A DNA stretch of 63,027 nt from a bacterium (GCA_029945625.1 JAQSCW010000032.1:82711-145737), one strand, 5' to 3'; positions 1 to 9,388 are shown, counted from the stretch's first letter. Made by a program: numbers and translations. The notes: a model not told the origin generated them from the sequence alone.

Positions 1-398
1 AGACCAGATTAGCGGCTTACAGCCGTGATCTGGATGGGGAAGCCGTAGAGTCACAATGCAAATGTAAAGCGCTATCCTTCCCTGTTTTTTTAGACCAGAT
101 TAGCGGCTTACAGCCGTGATCTGGATGGGGAAGCCGTAGAGTCACAATGCAAATGTAAAGCGCTATCCTTCCCTGTTTTTTTTTAGACCAGATTAGCGGC
201 CTGCAGCCGTGATCTGGATGGGACGGCAAAGATGCGGTGCATCTTTGAGCGGGCTTGTGCGAAAGCAAGCGTCAAAATGCAAAAGCAAATCGCTATCCTT
301 CCCTGTCTTTTTTAAGACCAGATTAGCGGCTTACAGCCGTGATCTGGATGGGGAAGCCGTAGAGTCACAATGCAAATGTAAAGCGCTATCGCGCTTTA
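1..398. repeat. Tandem array of about 92-bp hairpin-bearing repeats (four copies)
   Basis: Four head-to-tail copies begin at 1, 92, 185 and 315. Each opens with AGACCAGATTAGCGGC and carries an imperfect inverted repeat, CCAGAT..AGCGGCT tac AGCCGT..ATCTGG, then a conserved tail (AATGCAAATGTAAAGCGCTATC) and a T-run. Copies 1, 2 and 4 are nearly identical; copy 3 has diverged and carries about 37 extra bases. Copy 4 loses its T-run and merges into another inverted repeat. There are no spacers, so this is not CRISPR. The array may continue left of the window. Short open frames through it are repeat-derived and not called as genes. Confidence 0.9.
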
Positions 399-459
399 TT
401 TTTTGTTTCCACACCTGCGCTTACGAGCGAGCTCGACGCTCCGGTGTGAAAACAAAAAA
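399..459. repeat. Inverted repeat with T-rich arms and GC-rich core
   Basis: Arms TTTTTTGTTTCCACACC (399-415) and GGTGTGAAAACAAAAAA (443-459) pair with one mismatch around a GC-rich core. The A/T outer arms plus GC core resemble the element at 3654-3737. It could be a bidirectional terminator or a dispersed intergenic repeat; the sequence alone does not decide. Confidence 0.6.
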
Positions 460-479
460 GCTTCTGCTATCGCAGAAGC
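450..479 (-). terminator. Rho-independent terminator of tRNA-Cys
   Basis: Read on the minus strand, a perfect 8-bp stem GCTTCTGC / GCAGAAGC with a 4-base loop (460-479) is followed by TTTTTTG. It lies 16 bases beyond the 3' end of tRNA-Cys, where a tRNA terminator is expected. Confidence 0.8.
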
Positions 480-494
480 CCTTTGCATTTATCG

Positions 495-565
495 AGGTCC
501 CGACCAGATTCGAACTGGTGTAGCAGCTTTTGCAGAGCTGAGCCTAGCCACTCGGCCACAGGACC
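495..565 (-). tRNA. tRNA-Cys(GCA)
   Basis: The minus strand folds as a cloverleaf: acceptor GGTCCTG/CGGGACC, a 3-bp D stem GCC/GGC, anticodon stem CAGCT/AGCTG with loop CTGCAAA (anticodon GCA), T stem ACCAG/CTGGT with loop TTCGAAT. The discriminator is U, as usual for tRNA-Cys. CCA is not encoded. A terminator hairpin follows. Confidence 0.93.
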
Positions 566-695
566 TTTTGAAATGTTAAATGCTAAATGTTAAATTTTGA
601 ATTATTAATGGTTAAAATTCAAATGTTAAATTAAAATTTAGCGCAGGCAAAAATAGGATTTTTTTAGCAATTTGCGGGATACAAGTCGAAAAAAA

Positions 696-1838
696 ATGCA
701 AATAAACTCTAAGCTCCCTCATATTGGTACCACCATCTTTACCGTGATGAGCGCACTGGCCCGCGAACACAATGCCATCAACCTCTCACAGGGTTTTCCC
801 GATTTTGATTGCTCCCTAAACTTAATGGAACTGGCCAACAAATACATTCGCGCCGGTTTTAATCAATATGCCCCCATGCCCGGTACCATTGAGCTGCGCG
901 AACGTGTGGCTGAAATCATTTCTCACTGTTACGCCACCAATTACCGGCCCGATTCCGAAATCACTATTACCGCCGGTGCCACACAAGCCATATACACCAC
1001 GCTGGCGGCCTTTGTGCATCCCGGCGATGAAGTAATTGTATTTGAACCCGCCTACGACTGTTATGTGCCCGCCATCCTCGTGCATGGCGGTATTCCGGTG
1101 TATTCACAATTACTCGCCCCCCATTTTGCCATCAACTGGGCCGACGTCCGCTCCAAGATCACCCCCAAAACAAAAGCCATTCTTATCAATTCCCCTCATA
1201 ACCCTAGCGGGACCATAATTACAAAAAACGATCTGGAGGAACTTGAAAAAATTATTTCCGGCACCAATATCCTCGTCATCAGCGACGAGGTTTACGAACA
1301 CATGGTGTTCGACGGACAAACACACCAAAGTGTTTGCACCAATACTGCCCTTAAAGCCCAATCCATCATCGTTTCCTCCTTCGGGAAAACAGTTCACACC
1401 ACCGGCTGGAAAATAGGCTATGTGGCTGCTCCCGCCAAAATTATGCTGGAGTTCCGAAAGGTGCACCAATTTTTGGTCTTTGTGGTGAACCACCCCCTGC
1501 AACTGGCTCTGGCAGAGTTTCTGGCCGATAAAGAAAATTACCTGGAATTAAAGAATTTCTACCAAAAAAAACGAGATCTGTTTTTAAAACTTACCTCGGC
1601 AAGTCGCCTCAAACCGCTAAAAACTTCCGGTACTTATTTTCAACTCATGTCGTATAGCGCCGTAAGCGACGAACCCGATACCGACTTGGCAGTGCGCCTT
1701 ACAAAAGAAAAAAAGCTGGCCACCATCCCACTCTCCGTATTTTATTCTCAAAAAACAGATCCTCACCTATTGCGATTTTGTTTTGCGAAAAAAGACGAAA
1801 CACTCGAAAAAGCCGCCGAGATCATTTGCAAACTTTAA
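696..1838 (+). CDS. PLP-dependent class I/II aminotransferase (methionine/kynurenine aminotransferase-like)
   Basis: A fold-type I aminotransferase of 380 residues, the usual family length. It transfers an amino group from an amino acid to a 2-oxo acid using pyridoxal phosphate in the cytoplasm. Visible signatures: N-terminal NLSQGFPDF, the NSPHNPSG motif, DEVYEHMVFD with the PLP-pyridine aspartate, and SSFGKTVHTTGWK with the Schiff-base lysine. The start of the family, with LSQGFPDF near residue 33, resembles the methionine aminotransferase/KAT (YbdL-like) group, so methionine or kynurenine is the likely donor; this is family knowledge, not proven. The frame can open at TTG 672, but ATG 696 gives the family's N terminus. 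It stands alone, convergent with nothing; about 480 bp of non-coding DNA follows. Confidence 0.9.
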   Translation: MQINSKLPHIGTTIFTVMSALAREHNAINLSQGFPDFDCSLNLMELANKYIRAGFNQYAPMPGTIELRERVAEIISHCYATNYRPDSEITITAGATQAIYTTLAAFVHPGDEVIVFEPAYDCYVPAILVHGGIPVYSQLLAPHFAINWADVRSKITPKTKAILINSPHNPSGTIITKNDLEELEKIISGTNILVISDEVYEHMVFDGQTHQSVCTNTALKAQSIIVSSFGKTVHTTGWKIGYVAAPAKIMLEFRKVHQFLVFVVNHPLQLALAEFLADKENYLELKNFYQKKRDLFLKLTSASRLKPLKTSGTYFQLMSYSAVSDEPDTDLAVRLTKEKKLATIPLSVFYSQKTDPHLLRFCFAKKDETLEKAAEIICKL

Positions 1839-2322
1839 GTGAGATCAAGGATCTATCGGTAGTTCCAGAGAGATTAAATGAAAAAAGGAGTATATTCTTG
1901 ATAGGATGCCTGATACCGCGTGATGCACGAAGACCCAGTAAGAAGGATCAATCGAAATTGTTGGGGAAATGCATCGTATTTATTCCTTGGATTTTTTTAT
2001 AAATGGAAATAAATTGGTTGCTGCGTGAGCGATTGTAGTGGAAAGCCCACAGCCACGCCTGTCTCTTTGCGTGGCGAGGACTTGGAACGGAAAGCGCGAC
2101 CCCGCCAAACGGAATAAAAAAAGAAAGGCGGGGGCAGGCCCAAATCAGAAAAACCGGGAAGTTTTCTTGGTAAGTTTTTCTCTTCATGGGGGCAGGCTCA
2201 AAAACTTTCTCCCCAGCTTTTCCGCTTGACCCAATAAGAAGGCTCTTGCAAAGAATTTCAGAAAATATCAGAAGATCGTCCGTATACACAGACGAGAATT
2301 AAAATGGGTGTAAAAAATGATT
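1839..2322. other. Non-coding stretch with nested hairpins, probably an intergenic repeat
   Basis: No reading frame here resembles a protein. Two hairpins are visible: CCACGC/GCGTGG (2053-2074) and CCCCGCC/GGCGGGG (2100-2133), set among the related phrases AGTGGAAAGCC (2037) and AACGGAAAGCG (2086). Such GGAAAGC-rich intergenic segments recur in Bacteroidota genomes, so a dispersed repeat is likely. The remaining bases show nothing recognisable. Confidence 0.45.
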
Positions 2323-2523
2323 TTATTCGATGGTATTATTGCGTTGCGCTTCTTTTTTGTAACGTGCCAAACGCATTGTCCAATAAGCAAGAGCGCCAAT
2401 TATCAGCGAACCAATGATGATGTTTGGAAAATGACCCAATACTTTCATGCCCCTAAAGATCCATTGGCAAAAATCGCCAAACCCATAAAAAATATCTGTC
2501 CAGGTAATCATTAGCATCTTCAT
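2323..2523 (-). CDS. DUF6341-like small membrane protein
   Basis: Sixty-six residues with an amphipathic N-terminal part and one strong transmembrane segment (FPNIIIGSLIIGALAYWTM, about residues 32-50), ending in a basic/acidic tail. Size, topology and position next to a DUF6427 gene match DUF6341, a Bacteroidota-specific family of unknown function. It is divergent from the DUF6427 gene with 67 bp between them. On the minus strand a TATTTTTG box (2558-2565) fits the phylum's -7 element, though no well-spaced -33 TTG is seen. Inner-membrane location is inferred from the hydrophobic segment. Confidence 0.65.
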   Translation of the reverse strand: MKMLMITWTDIFYGFGDFCQWIFRGMKVLGHFPNIIIGSLIIGALAYWTMRLARYKKEAQRNNTIE

Positions 2524-2590
2524 TTCTCTTAATTTTAAATTAGTAAGTTTACAAGCACAAAAATAAAAATAAATTTAGAACAAAAAAACC

Positions 2591-3577
2591 GTGTTTGCCG
2601 GGCAATTAAATAAAGGGTTTAGAGGCAGTTTGGTTCTGATCATCCTGATTTTTGCCGTTTCCCAAATTCTTAACTACCTCGCCCTCAATCCACTCGAGCA
2701 AGAATACTACCCAAACCTGTTCTATAACTATTTTACCCACGCAATTAGCGGCAAATTGCTCATCAATTTGATCAATTTTGCCTTCATTGCCCTGGCTCTT
2801 GTTCTGGTTAACCAAATCACCGCCGCTCAGGAAATAGTTGAAAAACAAAACTATTTCCCGGTCTTTCTTTTTCTGTTATTAAGTGTGGTAGGTGCCAATC
2901 CTGTGCAAATCTCCTCGCAAATCTTCACCAATGTATTTGTATTGTACGCCATTTACAAACTACTTGCTACCTATCGCAAAGAGGAAGTATTGAAACAAAT
3001 CTTCGAGGCGGCTTTTTGGATCAGTGTCTCCGCCTTTATCACCATTTCAAGTATCATCAGCGTGCCCCTCTTTTTTGTAATTCTGCTGGTTCTACGGCCT
3101 TTTCACTGGAGAGAATGGGTAATAGCGTTACTTGGATTTTTTGTGCCCATTTTTATTTACGAGAGTATGGCCTACCTCAGCGACTTTAACCAATGGTATA
3201 TTCTCGATGCCACGGCACTCTATTTCAGATCCCTAAAAGTGCCTTCGTTCAGTGAATATTTTATCCCGCTTTCTGCCGCCCTGTTCCTGCTGCTCTTCAT
3301 CTCTATACTTCACAACCTTATGCGGGGCTTTGGTACCACCGTAAAAAAACAAAGAATGAAAGCCATCCTCTTATGGTTTCTTTTCTTTTCCACCTTCGGT
3401 TTCTTTTCGGGTGGCGCCAATAGTTCCAGCATCATTTTAACCTATGCTTTCCCGCTTTCGTTTTTTATCGGCGATTTTTTGTTTCGTCTCAAACAACTAA
3501 AAATTACCAATACCATTCTCGTGCTGCTGGTTTTGTGCGCTCTGGTTGTATTTGCAGGTCGATTGGGAATGATCTGA
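2591..3577 (+). CDS. DUF6427 family integral membrane protein
   Basis: A polytopic membrane protein of 328 residues with roughly ten hydrophobic segments spread along its length and short charged loops (for example RPFHWREW, and KKQRMKA before the last helices). Pattern and neighbourhood match DUF6427, found next to DUF6341 in Bacteroidota; no biochemical role is known. The start is GTG at 2591; no better ATG lies before the first membrane span. It is followed by about 360 bp of non-coding DNA before the convergent gltX. Confidence 0.7.
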   Translation: MFAGQLNKGFRGSLVLIILIFAVSQILNYLALNPLEQEYYPNLFYNYFTHAISGKLLINLINFAFIALALVLVNQITAAQEIVEKQNYFPVFLFLLLSVVGANPVQISSQIFTNVFVLYAIYKLLATYRKEEVLKQIFEAAFWISVSAFITISSIISVPLFFVILLVLRPFHWREWVIALLGFFVPIFIYESMAYLSDFNQWYILDATALYFRSLKVPSFSEYFIPLSAALFLLLFISILHNLMRGFGTTVKKQRMKAILLWFLFFSTFGFFSGGANSSSIILTYAFPLSFFIGDFLFRLKQLKITNTILVLLVLCALVVFAGRLGMI

Positions 3578-3941
3578 TGAAGTATTTTTCAAGTTCATTA
3601 AAACTTTAATTTTTTGTTGGGCGCCTTAACGCGCTTTCGTTACAAGCCTGCTTGCAAAATAAAATGCCTGTGCGCTCCGGGGTCTTTCCCGCTTGGGCGG
3701 TAAAGCCTCCTCGCTGCTACGGCATTTTTTATTTTGCTGCGCAGGGCTTTTCACTCAATCGCTGGCGCTCACGGCATTTGAAAATTATTCTAACATGTCT
3801 TGTTTTAAATCCATGCACGATCTCATTATCTGTACTAATAATTGTAGAACGAATGCTGCATAAAATAGGTTTGAATACAAACATTAAGTTCAATGTATGC
3901 CCAATTGGGAGAGATTTTAGGTCAGGGGTAATAAAACTTTA
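3578..3941. repeat. Non-coding gap with a long inverted repeat (3654-3737)
   Basis: The gap between DUF6427 and gltX has no credible gene. Arms GCAAAATAAAATGCC (3654-3668) and GGCATTTTTTATTTTGC (3721-3737) are inverted copies enclosing a GC-rich core that contains GTGCGCTCCGG. A short related phrase, CTGGCGCTCACGGCATTTG, follows at 3763. It may act as a bidirectional terminator for the two convergent genes or be a mobile intergenic repeat. Confidence 0.55.
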
Positions 3942-5456
3942 TCAAAGTTTGTTCAACGCTGTGCCTAATCGTTTTAAAACTTCTTCCTTGCCCATCAAGG
4001 CCAACATGTCGAACAATTGCGGACCCCCGGCTACACCCGTGATCAAAACTCTCAGCAATTGCATGTCCACTTTGCCAACCTGCGCTTCCGCGTTATGAAA
4101 ATGGGTAGTGATCTCTTCCACCTGCCAATCCTTCACCGCTTCAAATTGCGCCACCACCGCGTCGAAAATATCTCTGCTTTTATCGTTCCATTTTTTGGCC
4201 ATCACCTTCTCATCATAAGCCTGGGGAGCAATAAAAATATATTTACCATGATCCCAAAACTCCTGTACAAACTGAACTTTTTCTTTCACCAGTTTGCAAA
4301 ATTGAATCATAAATTCCTGATCTCTCTCAAATCCTTTTTCCTTTAAAATAGGTTTAAATGCCTCGGCCAATTCTGCATCCGGCTTCAATCGCAGGTAATG
4401 TTGATTAAACCACTTCGCTTTTTCGGGATCAAACTTAGCGCCACTTTTATGCACGCGCTCAAATTCAAAAATATGTGCGAGTTGATCAACGGTAAAAAAT
4501 TCTTCGTTGGTACCGGGGTTCCATCCCAGCAGCGCCAAAATATTTACAAAGGCCTCGGGATAATACCCCGATTCTTTGTACCCAATATAGGGCGTGGCCT
4601 CGCGCGGATCCTGCCAGCTTAAGGGGAATACCGGAAAACGTGCCTCCCGTTTCGAGATCTTTCCATTTCCATCGGGATTCAAAATCAAGGGTAAATGCGC
4701 CAATTTTGGCATCTGATCTTCCAATCCCAAATAACGGTAAATGAGAATATGTGCCGGCGCACTGGGCAACCACTCTTCGCCTCGCACGGCATGCGAAATC
4801 TCCATTTCAATATCATCAACAATATGCGCCAAATGGTACGTTGGCATGCCATCGCTTTTCAACAAAACTTTATCATCTACCTGCGCCGAATTAACCGTTA
4901 CCCAGCCACGAATTATGTCGTTAAAGCGAATCTCTTCGTTGCGTGGCACGTTTAAACGGATCACATATTTTGCACCGCCCTCCATTAAATTTTTCACCTC
5001 ATCTTCCGGCAAAGTAAGCGAGTTGCGCATGTTTTGACGTGTTACCGCATTGTATTGGGGTGCCACTACCTTGGCAGCCTCCAAGCGTCGGCGCATCTCA
5101 TCCAGTTCTTCGCTCGTGTCAAACGCATAATACGCATGACCCGATGCAATTAATTTATCGGCATAGGTCTTATAAATTCCAAGTTCCTTGCGTTCGCTCT
5201 GACGGTAAGGGGCGTGAGGTCCGTCTCCAAAACCTACTCCTTCATTGGGTTCAATACCACACCATTTTAAGGCCTTAATAATATACTCCTCTGCTCCTTC
5301 TACAAAACGCGTTTGATCGGTGTCTTCAATTCTGAGAATAAAATCTCCTCCATGTTTTTTTGCAAACAGGTAATTGAACAAAGCTGTACGAACACCACCC
5401 ATGTGTAATCCCCCGGTGGGACTGGGCGCAAATCTAACTCTCACACGTTTTTCCAT
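3942..5456 (-). CDS. gltX: Glutamate--tRNA ligase
   Basis: Charges tRNA-Glu with glutamate in the cytoplasm, an essential step of translation. A class I aminoacyl-tRNA synthetase of 504 residues, standard for discriminating or non-discriminating GluRS. The HIGH-type motif reads PSPTGGLHMGG near residue 9 and the KMSKS-type motif reads KISKREA in the middle; ILRIEDTDQTR and the anticodon-binding C-terminal half are also present. The frame opens at TTG 5465, but ATG 5456 is the conventional start (MEKRVRVRFAPSPTG). A -7-like box (TATCTTTG on the minus strand) sits only 6 bases upstream, implying a very short leader. Divergent from the alkyltransferase-like gene. Confidence 0.97.
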   Translation of the reverse strand: MEKRVRVRFAPSPTGGLHMGGVRTALFNYLFAKKHGGDFILRIEDTDQTRFVEGAEEYIIKALKWCGIEPNEGVGFGDGPHAPYRQSERKELGIYKTYADKLIASGHAYYAFDTSEELDEMRRRLEAAKVVAPQYNAVTRQNMRNSLTLPEDEVKNLMEGGAKYVIRLNVPRNEEIRFNDIIRGWVTVNSAQVDDKVLLKSDGMPTYHLAHIVDDIEMEISHAVRGEEWLPSAPAHILIYRYLGLEDQMPKLAHLPLILNPDGNGKISKREARFPVFPLSWQDPREATPYIGYKESGYYPEAFVNILALLGWNPGTNEEFFTVDQLAHIFEFERVHKSGAKFDPEKAKWFNQHYLRLKPDAELAEAFKPILKEKGFERDQEFMIQFCKLVKEKVQFVQEFWDHGKYIFIAPQAYDEKVMAKKWNDKSRDIFDAVVAQFEAVKDWQVEEITTHFHNAEAQVGKVDMQLLRVLITGVAGGPQLFDMLALMGKEEVLKRLGTALNKL

Positions 5457-5462
5457 ATTTCG

Positions 5463-5470
5463 CAAAGATA
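5463..5470 (-). promoter_or_regulatory. Bacteroidota -7 box for gltX
   Basis: TATCTTTG on the minus strand matches the TAnnTTTG consensus, directly before the gltX ATG. No TTG at the expected -33 distance is visible, so this is a half-supported promoter. Confidence 0.45.
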
Positions 5471-5493
5471 AAGTATTTTTAGGGTTTAAGAAG

Positions 5494-5826
5494 ATGGAAA
5501 AAGACTTTTTTCAAATGGTGTATCAGGTGGTACGACTGGTGCCCAGAGGCCGCGTGACTAGTTACGGGGCTATTGCCGCCTACCTGGGTGCAAAATCATC
5601 CTCACGCGTGGTAGGTTATGCCATGAACGGAGCTCACAACGTTACACCTGCCGTACCTGCCCACCGTGTGGTAAACCGTCAGGGACTCCTCACGGGGAAA
5701 CACCATTTTGCCACGCCTTTTCAAATGCAAGAATTGTTGGAAAAAGAAAACATTGTGGTAAAAAATGATCAGGTTCAAAATTTTAAGGCGCTGTATTGGG
5801 ATCCTACCCAAGAACTAAAATTATAG
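5494..5826 (+). CDS. Alkyltransferase-like (MGMT-family, ATL) protein
   Basis: A stand-alone 110-residue DNA-binding domain of the O6-alkylguanine-DNA alkyltransferase family. The helix-turn-helix region (RVTSYGAIAAYLG) and the active-site loop are clear, but the loop reads PAHRVVN where MGMT has PCHRV: the alkyl-acceptor cysteine is alanine. Family knowledge: proteins lacking the cysteine (ATLs) bind alkylated guanine and hand it to nucleotide excision repair without transferring the alkyl group. ATG 5494 is chosen because upstream codons belong to the gltX region; the preceding AAGAAG is a plausible ribosome site. Transcribed divergently from gltX. Confidence 0.85.
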   Translation: MEKDFFQMVYQVVRLVPRGRVTSYGAIAAYLGAKSSSRVVGYAMNGAHNVTPAVPAHRVVNRQGLLTGKHHFATPFQMQELLEKENIVVKNDQVQNFKALYWDPTQELKL

Positions 5827-5887
5827 TCATAAAAAAAGGTCCGCCGGATGTTACACCAACGAACCCTTATATTTTTAGTTCTTATTT

Positions 5888-8800
5888 TTAGCGATCCAAA
5901 TTTCCATAGTCCAATTTTTTCTTTTTAAGAAAAAGAATGAATTGCAGAATCATCACAAAAAATGGAACATACATGGCTACGGTTGGCAACTCGAAATGTT
6001 TCAACAAGATCTCCGATTTGCGTTTCAATCGTTCTGCGATTAAATACATAGAAGGAACCAATAAAAGTGTGAGTATAGTTGCGAAGATTAAACCAAAAAT
6101 CATCGTCCAGCTCAAAGGGCCCCAAAACACCACACTGTCGCCACCAAAAAAGATATGCGGATTAAGATGCGTGAAGAGGGTTTCAAAATTAATATTCAAA
6201 CCCACAGCCAATGGAAGTAAACCCAACACAGCAGCGATAGCTGTTAAAATTACAGGCGTCATACGTGTGCGTCCTGCTTCGATGGTGGCCTCATATAAAC
6301 TCATGCCACCCGCTCGGGCAAATTCGGCAAACTCCACTAGCAAAATTCCATTTCGCACCACAATACCGCCCAGGGCAATAATACCCACACCGGTCATAAT
6401 GATACTCATGTCCATTTTAAAAATAGAAACGCCTATGAGTACTCCAATGATGCTAAACACAATCTCTGATAAAATAATCAATGGTTTGCCCAGTGAATTA
6501 AATAAACCCACCAAAACCAATAACATCAAACCAATGGCCACCATCATGGCGCGACCCAAAAATGTTTTGGTCTCATCCTGATCGGCCTGCTGACCGCCAA
6601 ATTTAACTTCCACATTGCCGCTCGGCTGATAATTGCTGAGCGCCCTTTGCACATTGGCTGCAACTTCGTTCGGATTATGACCTTCCATTACATCCGACGA
6701 CAGTGTGATGATGCGGGTATTGTTTTTTCGTTTGATGCCCGCATAAGTATAGTCATAGCGAATATCGCACATAGCCGAAAGTGGAACACTTCTAATAAGA
6801 CCACCCATGTTCATATCGCGGTACGTGATCTTAAGGTTTCGGATCGTTTCTATATCGGCACGTTGTTCGTATTTATAACGCAGTTGAACCGGGTATTCAT
6901 CGTCCACATCTCTGAATTTAGTAGCTTCCACGCCATACACGGCGCCACGAATTTCCATCGCGAGTTGCGAGGTTGAGAGTCCTTCGCGTTGTGCACGTTC
7001 ACGATCAATATCAAAAATTATTTCAGGTTTATTACTTACAAAATCTGATTTAATATTGTCCAGTCCGTCTATTTTTGCATCGTCAATAAATTTGTGCAGA
7101 TCTTCAGAGTTCTTCACCAGTTCGGCAAAATCGTCACCCATAATCTCAACACTTACCGGTTTTGCCTGCGGAGGCCCCGCTTGTTCTTTATTCACTGAAA
7201 TTTCGGCACCCGGCAGATCCCAGGATAAGGCCTGAAGTTTGGTGAGGTAACTGCTGGTGGAGATTCCTTCGCGCTTTTCAAATTCAACAAAACTAATGGC
7301 GATTTTTCCTTTGTTGGGATAGGAATTCTGATCCCCGTCGCGGGGGTCGGTAACACCAATGGTCACGTTTGAGATCATCGATTCTACAATGGGATCATTT
7401 TTATCAATCACGCTGTAAATCTTCGCTTCTACTTTGCGCATGGCTGCATTAGTCACTAAAGGATCTGTTCCTTCGGGTAATTTTACATAGACATAAATAT
7501 TATTTGGATCTCCCGACGGAAAGAACACGACCTTTGGCTGACGAACTGCAAACAGAATAATGGAAAAAACAAAGAGTACCAATACCATTCCCAGAGGTCT
7601 CCATGGTTTGCGCAAACACCATTTTAATACAATAACATAACCACGAATGATGCGGGGCCAAACTCTAAACTGCCAAGCCTCGATCACTTTGTGCAACCAC
7701 AAACGGTGCAGTACGAGGAAAAATGCTAAAAAGATGACGAAGTTTCCAACACCGGGGTGACCCGACACGTAACATAAAGCCGTGATCACTGCATACAAGA
7801 TCAATTGCATGCGGCCCTTTTTCGAAATCTTTCCATACTCCTTCGCCTCTTCGTCGTGCGACTTCATAAAGTCAACCGCAAAAACAGGATTAATTATATA
7901 AGCCACAAAGAGTGAGGCCAGTAACGAAATGATGAGGGTGATGGGAAGGAAATACATGAATTTACCAATGATCCCGGTCCAGAATGCCAATGGAATGAAG
8001 GGTGCTAAGGTGGTGATGGTTCCGGATAACACAGGTAAAAACACTTCGCCTGCGGCCATTTTTGCCGCCGATTTAATATCCCTTTTTCCATTTGCGAACA
8101 AACGATGTGTGTTCTCAATTACCACAATGGCATCGTCGACCACAATACCGAGGGCGAGTAAGAAAGCAAAGAGCACAATCATGTTGAACGAAAACCCAAT
8201 GCTCGGCATCACCAAAAATGCGATGAACATGGAGAGAGGAACCGACAACGCCACAAATAAGGCATTGGTCACTCCCATAAAAAACATCAACACAATGGTA
8301 ACGAGAATAAAGCCAATGATAATGGTATTGATAAGATCCTGCAAGGTTACTTTTGTTCTGGCACTTTGATCGCCGCTAATGGTAACATCGAGTCCCTCGG
8401 GAAAATCATTTTTCTTCATTTCAGCAATCACTTTCTGAATGTTCTCAGCCGCAGCAATCAAATTCTCACCCGAACGTTTAATGACGTTGAGTGTAATTAC
8501 ATTTTTTCCTTTTGTGCTCGAATAACTTTCCTGCTCCTTGTTTCCATCTCTTACCTCCGCAAAATCTTTAATAAACAATTTAGCACCTGCCTGAGAGGTT
8601 ACGAGAATATTCTCAATCTCTTTTGGATCTTTAAATTCACTCTTAATACTCAACGTAGGTTTCATGCCGTTTAAAGGCACATTACCACCTGTCATCGACA
8701 AGTTCTCGGAGGCAATGGCGCGTTGAATATCAGTAATGGTAAGTTGTGCGGCCTGTAATTTATACACGTCGATATTCACCTGAATCTCACGATCGAGGGC

Positions 8801-9352
8801 GCCTACCAATTTTACTTCGTTAATCTCTTTTAATCCTTCAATGCGATCCTGAAGATCTTCTGCGTATTTTTTCAATTGTTTGAGATCGTAATTTCCTGCC
8901 ACATTCACATACATGATGGGGATCTCAGAAAAAGCAATCTCTTTGATCATCGGTTCGCGCGTTAAGGTTTGCGGCATATCGGTACGCGCTTCATCCACCG
9001 CATCCTTTACCTTTTGTTTCGCAACTTCCACCTTTACATCGGTACGAAATTCTACTATAATTACCGACACGTCCTGCATGGAGGTACTGTTGAATTTTTT
9101 AATACCGGAAATGCCCTTCAACCGCTTTTCAATGGGTTTGGTGATGGTATTCTCAATGTTGGTGGGCGAGTTTCCCCCATTTATGGTGTTAATATAAATG
9201 GTGGGCACCGTGATATCGGGAAAATTCTCTTTGGGCAGGGAGTTATACGCCATAATACCGGCAATTGTAATAAACACCGTGATCAAATAGACCGTCATTT
9301 TATTGTCTATTGCCCAGCTCGATGGTTTAAATTCTTTTATTTTATCTAACAT
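5888..9352 (-). CDS. Efflux RND transporter permease (AcrB/MexF-type)
   Basis: Inner-membrane proton-driven pump of a tripartite efflux system. At 1154 residues it is slightly longer than the usual 1020-1060. Seen: the N-terminal first membrane helix with MTVYLITVFITIAGI, the porter-domain motif around NPTNIE-like GNSPTNIENTITKPIE, the central helix block with GIVVDDAIVVIENTHR (charged relay region), and a second 6-helix bundle ending in TMIFGLIFATILTLLLVPSMY. An extra hydrophobic insertion near residues 505-590 (two or three helices between the pump halves) accounts for the length. Last gene of the leftward operon tetR-tolC-adaptor-permease; 36 bp separate it from the adaptor. Substrate cannot be read from sequence. 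Confidence 0.95.
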   Translation of the reverse strand: MLDKIKEFKPSSWAIDNKMTVYLITVFITIAGIMAYNSLPKENFPDITVPTIYINTINGGNSPTNIENTITKPIEKRLKGISGIKKFNSTSMQDVSVIIVEFRTDVKVEVAKQKVKDAVDEARTDMPQTLTREPMIKEIAFSEIPIMYVNVAGNYDLKQLKKYAEDLQDRIEGLKEINEVKLVGALDREIQVNIDVYKLQAAQLTITDIQRAIASENLSMTGGNVPLNGMKPTLSIKSEFKDPKEIENILVTSQAGAKLFIKDFAEVRDGNKEQESYSSTKGKNVITLNVIKRSGENLIAAAENIQKVIAEMKKNDFPEGLDVTISGDQSARTKVTLQDLINTIIIGFILVTIVLMFFMGVTNALFVALSVPLSMFIAFLVMPSIGFSFNMIVLFAFLLALGIVVDDAIVVIENTHRLFANGKRDIKSAAKMAAGEVFLPVLSGTITTLAPFIPLAFWTGIIGKFMYFLPITLIISLLASLFVAYIINPVFAVDFMKSHDEEAKEYGKISKKGRMQLILYAVITALCYVSGHPGVGNFVIFLAFFLVLHRLWLHKVIEAWQFRVWPRIIRGYVIVLKWCLRKPWRPLGMVLVLFVFSIILFAVRQPKVVFFPSGDPNNIYVYVKLPEGTDPLVTNAAMRKVEAKIYSVIDKNDPIVESMISNVTIGVTDPRDGDQNSYPNKGKIAISFVEFEKREGISTSSYLTKLQALSWDLPGAEISVNKEQAGPPQAKPVSVEIMGDDFAELVKNSEDLHKFIDDAKIDGLDNIKSDFVSNKPEIIFDIDRERAQREGLSTSQLAMEIRGAVYGVEATKFRDVDDEYPVQLRYKYEQRADIETIRNLKITYRDMNMGGLIRSVPLSAMCDIRYDYTYAGIKRKNNTRIITLSSDVMEGHNPNEVAANVQRALSNYQPSGNVEVKFGGQQADQDETKTFLGRAMMVAIGLMLLVLVGLFNSLGKPLIILSEIVFSIIGVLIGVSIFKMDMSIIMTGVGIIALGGIVVRNGILLVEFAEFARAGGMSLYEATIEAGRTRMTPVILTAIAAVLGLLPLAVGLNINFETLFTHLNPHIFFGGDSVVFWGPLSWTMIFGLIFATILTLLLVPSMYLIAERLKRKSEILLKHFELPTVAMYVPFFVMILQFILFLKKKKLDYGNLDR

Positions 9353-9388
9353 ATTTTTATTTTTCTAGGCTTTAAAAAAGCAGAATCA

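Noticed and set aside
1-398. CRISPR array at the window start
   Set aside because: Copies are tandem without unique spacers and each contains its own inverted repeat and T-run; no cas gene is present.
1948-2289. 113-residue frame on the minus strand and 63-residue frame on the plus strand
   Set aside because: Both run across GC-rich hairpins, lack a family pattern and overlap each other.
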